In this document: positions 60,853 to 64,000 of the stretch, in pieces
How the letters are laid out: each line of letters begins with the position of its first letter
How positions within the stretch are numbered: the stretch's first letter is position 1
Origin: Elstera cyanobacteriorum
Lineage (GTDB): Bacteria > Pseudomonadota > Alphaproteobacteria > Elsterales > Elsteraceae
DNA length: 64,000 bases
Direction of reading: 5' to 3'
Assembly: GCF_002251735.1 (NCBI RefSeq)
Contig: NZ_NOXS01000032.1
Coordinates: 62,001-126,000, forward strand
The notes under the pieces: generated by a model
The model's input: the letters and a program-made list of their open reading frames with translations, nothing else
What the model was told of the DNA's origin: nothing
Database searches by the model: none
Position numbers and translations under genes: made by a program

Positions 60853-62385
60853 ATGACCGGGCTACCGCTACTTTCGCTGGTCACGTTCCTGCCGCTTGCG
60901 GGCGTGGTTCTGATCTTCCTGCTGCGCGGGGAGGAGTCCAAAGTTGCCGCACAGTCGCGCTGGATTGCGCTGCTGACGTCGCTTTTCGTCTTCGCCCTTT
61001 CGCTGCTGCTGTGGACGGGCTTCGATAAGACCAATCCGGGCTTCCAATTCGTCGAAAAGCTGAACTGGCTGCCGGGCACCGGGGTTAGCTATCACGCTGG
61101 GATCGACGGCATCTCGCTGTTCTTCGTCCTGCTCTCGACCCTGCTGACGCCGATTTGCATCCTGTCGAGCTGGGAAGCGGTCGAAAAGCGCGTAAAGGAA
61201 TATATGCTGGCTTTCTTGGTCCTTGAGACCCTGATGGTCGGCATGTTCGCCGCGCTCGATCTGATTACTTTCTACATCTTCTTCGAAGGTGTGCTGATCC
61301 CGATGTTCATCATCATCGGGGTCTGGGGCGGCCAGCGGCGCGTTTACGCGGCCTTCAAGCTGTTCCTCTATACGCTGGCCGGGTCGGTGTTGATGCTGGT
61401 CGCTATCCTGGCGATGTATTGGGATGCGGGGACCAGCGATATTCCGGCGCTGCTGAAGCATAGCTTCCCGGTCGGGATGCAAACGTGGATGTGGCTGGCT
61501 TTCTTTGCCTCCTTCGCGGTGAAGGTGCCGATGTGGCCGGTGCATACGTGGCTGCCCGATGCGCACGTCGAAGCGCCGACCGCTGGATCGGTCATCCTGG
61601 CGGGGGTGCTGCTGAAGATGGGGGGCTATGGCTTCCTGCGCTTCTCCATCCCAATGTTCCCGCACGCGACCGAATTCTTCACACCGCTGGTCTTCACCCT
61701 GTCTGCCGTGGCCGTCATCTACACCTCGTTGGTGGCGCTGGCGCAGGAAGACATGAAGAAGCTGATCGCTTATAGCTCCGTCGCTCACATGGGCTTCGTG
61801 ACGATGGGCCTGTTTGCGCTGAACCAGCAGGGCATCCAGGGCGCCGTTTTCCAGATGCTAAGCCACGGAATTGTCTCCGGCGCGCTCTTCCTCTGCGTCG
61901 GCGTCGTCTATGATCGGCTGCATACTCGCGAGATCAACCGGTATGGCGGGCTTGCGGAAAATATGCCGAAATATGCCCTGGTCTTCCTGTTCTTCACCTT
62001 CGCGACCATCGGTCTGCCGGGGACGAGCGGGTTCGTTGGCGAATTCACCATCCTCGTCGGCTCCTATATCGCCAATACATGGGTGACTTTCTTCGCCGCG
62101 ACCGGCTTGGTTCTGGGGGCCGCTTACTCCCTGTGGCTGTATCGCCGCGTGGTGTTCGGTAAGCTCGAGAAGGCCGATCTGAAGCTGTTGCCGGATCTGT
62201 CGGCGCGCGAAGTGCTGACGTTTGCCCCGCTGGTGATCCTGGCGCTCTGGATGGGCATCTACCCGGCGTCCTTCATGGACCCGATGGCCGGTTCGGTCGA
62301 ACTGCTGGTCAAAAACTATAAGGCCGCCCTGGCCGCTGCCGAGCCGCTGTCGTTGACCGGCACGCTGCTGGCCTGGGTGCAGTAA
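60853..62385 (+). CDS. nuoM: NADH-quinone oxidoreductase subunit M
   Basis: 510 aa, about 14 helices, second antiporter-like proton pump. [55 protein letters not shown] and [18 protein letters not shown] are family blocks. It starts three bases after nuoL. Confidence 0.97.
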   Translation: MTGLPLLSLVTFLPLAGVVLIFLLRGEESKVAAQSRWIALLTSLFVFALSLLLWTGFDKTNPGFQFVEKLNWLPGTGVSYHAGIDGISLFFVLLSTLLTPICILSSWEAVEKRVKEYMLAFLVLETLMVGMFAALDLITFYIFFEGVLIPMFIIIGVWGGQRRVYAAFKLFLYTLAGSVLMLVAILAMYWDAGTSDIPALLKHSFPVGMQTWMWLAFFASFAVKVPMWPVHTWLPDAHVEAPTAGSVILAGVLLKMGGYGFLRFSIPMFPHATEFFTPLVFTLSAVAVIYTSLVALAQEDMKKLIAYSSVAHMGFVTMGLFALNQQGIQGAVFQMLSHGIVSGALFLCVGVVYDRLHTREINRYGGLAENMPKYALVFLFFTFATIGLPGTSGFVGEFTILVGSYIANTWVTFFAATGLVLGAAYSLWLYRRVVFGKLEKADLKLLPDLSAREVLTFAPLVILALWMGIYPASFMDPMAGSVELLVKNYKAALAAAEPLSLTGTLLAWVQ

Positions 62386-62401
62386 GGGGATTGAGGGAAA
62401 G

Positions 62402-63856
62402 ATGAGCATCGTTCTAGACAAAGCCGAACTGGCGATCGTCGTCCCCGAACTCTTCCTGGCCTTAGCGTCGCTGGTGCTGTTGATGGCCGGGGCGTTCAGC
62501 AAAGGGCAGCGGGCCGTGCGCGGCACGACGGTGGGGGCGCTGTTTGCCTTCGCCGTGACTGCCCTTTTCGTGGTGCTCTTGCCCTATGGCGATAGTGGCC
62601 GCGTAGCGTTCAATGGGCTGATCCACGTCAGCGCCTTCACGGCCTTCTTGAAAGTGCTGATCCTGCTCGGTTCGGCCCTAGCGCTGGTCTTGTCGACCGA
62701 CTTCTTCGAGAAGGAGAAGATCGCCCGCTTCGAATATCCGGTGCTGGTGGTCCTGGCCACGGTCGGCATGCTGTTGATGGTCAGCGCCTCCGACCTAATG
62801 ACCCTCTATATGGGTCTCGAAATGCAGTCGCTGGCACTCTATGTCATCGCCTCAATCCATCGCGACAATGCGAAATCGACGGAAGCGGGCCTCAAGTACT
62901 TCGTGCTCGGCGCTCTGTCCTCGGGCCTGCTGCTCTACGGGATTTCACTGGTCTACGGTTATGGTGGCAGCACGAACTTTACGCTGCTGGCCCCGCAACT
63001 AACCGATCATCCGCCGACGGGCGTTGTCATCGGCCTTGTCTTCGTCATCGCCGCGCTGGCCTTCAAGGTTTCCGCCGTGCCGTTCCATATGTGGACGCCG
63101 GATGTGTACGAAGGCGCGCCGACGCCGGTCGCGAGCTTCTTCGCCGCTGCGCCGAAGGTTGCCGCGATGGGGCTGCTGGTCCAGGTGCTGACCGGACCGT
63201 TCGGGGGCATGGTCGCCCAGTGGCAGCAGGTGATTGTTTTCGTCTCTATCGCCTCGATGGTTTTCGGCTCGGTTGCCGCGATCAATCAGAAGAACATCAA
63301 GCGCCTGATGGCCTATAGCTCCATCGGCCACATGGGCTTCACCCTGGTCGGTTTGGCGGCGGCGAATGCCGATGGTATCCTGGGGGTGCTCGTCTATCTC
63401 GCCGTTTACGTCGTCATGGGTCTCGGCACCTTCGCCTGCATCATTGCCATGCGTGTGAAGGGGCAGGCGGTGGAGAATATCGACGATCTCGCCGGCCTGT
63501 CGCGCACCCAGCCGCTGGTTGCCCTGGCCTTGGCGTTATTCATGTTCTCGATGGCCGGGATTCCGCCGCTCGCGGGCTTCTTCTCGAAGTTTTACGTCTT
63601 CCGGGCCGCGGTGCAGGCCGATCTTTTTGCGCTGGCAATCATTGGTGTTCTCGCCAGCGTCGTTGGGGCCTTCTATTACCTGCGCGTGATCAAGGTCATG
63701 TACTTCGATCAACCGTCGGTGACCTTCGATAAGATGGCCCCGGGCGTTGCCCTGGTAGCGGGCAGCACCTGCCTTGTCACGCTGTTGTTCTGGGTCTATC
63801 CGTCGGCAGTGATTTCGACGGCGGCGCGCGTTTCGGCCCTCGTGATCGGGGGCTGA
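62402..63856 (+). CDS. nuoN: NADH-quinone oxidoreductase subunit N
   Basis: 484 aa, about 14 helices, third antiporter-like subunit and last of the 14 nuo genes. LYMGLEMQSLALYVIASI, KVSAVPFHMWTPDVYEGAPTPVASFFAAAPKVAAMGLL and IKRLMAYSSIGHMGFTLVG are diagnostic. No terminator is visible after it; birA begins within about two bases, so it is probably read through. Confidence 0.97.
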   Translation: MSIVLDKAELAIVVPELFLALASLVLLMAGAFSKGQRAVRGTTVGALFAFAVTALFVVLLPYGDSGRVAFNGLIHVSAFTAFLKVLILLGSALALVLSTDFFEKEKIARFEYPVLVVLATVGMLLMVSASDLMTLYMGLEMQSLALYVIASIHRDNAKSTEAGLKYFVLGALSSGLLLYGISLVYGYGGSTNFTLLAPQLTDHPPTGVVIGLVFVIAALAFKVSAVPFHMWTPDVYEGAPTPVASFFAAAPKVAAMGLLVQVLTGPFGGMVAQWQQVIVFVSIASMVFGSVAAINQKNIKRLMAYSSIGHMGFTLVGLAAANADGILGVLVYLAVYVVMGLGTFACIIAMRVKGQAVENIDDLAGLSRTQPLVALALALFMFSMAGIPPLAGFFSKFYVFRAAVQADLFALAIIGVLASVVGAFYYLRVIKVMYFDQPSVTFDKMAPGVALVAGSTCLVTLLFWVYPSAVISTAARVSALVIGG

Positions 63857-63857
63857 T

Positions 63858-64000
63858 CTGTCGGCTCTAACTTTACCGCCCGGGTGGCGGTTGCAGGATT
63901 TCGACAGCGTCGCCAGCACGATGGAGCTGGCGACGCAAGCGCTTTTAGAGGGGGAGGGCGAAGGCCTGATCCTGCGGGCGCGCGAACAAGTCTCCGGCCG
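63858..64000 (+). CDS. birA: Biotin-protein ligase BirA, N-terminal part cut by window edge
   Basis: The reading frame after nuoN gives PPGWRLQDFDSVASTMELATQALLEGEGEGLILRAREQVSGR, matching the start of class I biotin-[acetyl-CoA carboxylase] ligases (D-S-V-x-S-T-N/M-x-x-A and the beginning of Q-x-x-G-R-G-R). The frame has a stop at 63843 and no ATG, GTG or TTG before the conserved region; CTG 63858 has GGGGG five bases upstream. TTG 63891 and ATG 63916 are later choices that would trim conserved residues. nuoN-birA order is common in alphaproteobacteria. Confidence 0.8.
   Translation, partial: MSALTLPPGWRLQDFDSVASTMELATQALLEGEGEGLILRAREQVSG

Overview
This is a high-GC (about 60-65% by eye) bacterial chromosome segment from an alphaproteobacterium, most likely of the Rhodospirillales/Azospirillaceae type. 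The evidence is the eukaryote-like homodimeric NADP isocitrate dehydrogenase, the short psd-pssA phospholipid pair, a DUF1194 protein, a bacterial arginyl/leucyl transferase (Bpt), and the order tig-clpP-clpX-lon-hupB followed by a full nuoA-N operon. Genus cannot be fixed from sequence reading alone. The window is almost entirely core metabolism. No rRNA, IS element, prophage, CRISPR array or intact genomic island was seen, and no gene-free stretch exceeds about 300 bases.

Layout. 1-10 kb: mlaA (cut by the left edge), nagZ, icd, a LOG-family gene, a LysM envelope protein, an unknown protein, psd-pssA, bpt and the motAB stator pair. 10-17 kb: flavin reductase, small lipoprotein, threonine ammonia-lyase, penicillin-acylase-family hydrolase, chemoreceptor, and an AT-rich orphan membrane protein next to tRNA-Ser. 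17.5-25.4 kb: a HAD phosphatase, murI and gatCAB on the minus strand, then an lrp-lysE pair, tfoX and a GNAT gene; ruvX and a PilZ gene are on the plus strand. 25.4-32.8 kb: one minus-strand sulfate operon, cysH-cysD fusion > cysN-cysC fusion > sbp > cysT > cysW > cysA. 32.9-36.4 kb: the dTDP-L-rhamnose operon rfbC-B-D-A, followed by a GT2 glycosyltransferase. 37.5-42.1 kb: FAH-family enzyme, EamA transporter, DUF1194 protein, bifunctional NAD(P)HX repair enzyme, a small unknown protein and tRNA-Leu. 42.3-48.8 kb: the proteostasis block tig, clpP, clpX, lon and hupB. 48.9-49.3 kb: tRNA-Val and two near-identical tRNA-Asp genes. 49.6-63.9 kb: all 14 subunits of respiratory complex I, then the start of birA cut by the right edge.

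How the genes work together. The sulfate operon covers uptake (Sbp-CysTWA), activation to APS (CysD+CysN), phosphorylation to PAPS (CysC) and reduction to sulfite (CysH). The four enzymatic activities sit on only two polypeptides that should assemble through the CysD-CysN interaction. The rhamnose genes and the GT2 gene point to a cell-surface polysaccharide. The tig-clp-lon-hupB block handles nascent-chain folding and ATP-dependent proteolysis, and the nuo operon encodes the proton-pumping NADH:quinone oxidoreductase.

No wholly new system was identified. The most interesting items are the CysH-CysD fusion and its palindrome-covered promoter, a shared ATACGTAT-like box upstream of motA, the chemoreceptor and the PilZ gene, an inverted repeat in front of lrp-lysE, and the AT-rich orphan gene beside tRNA-Ser.
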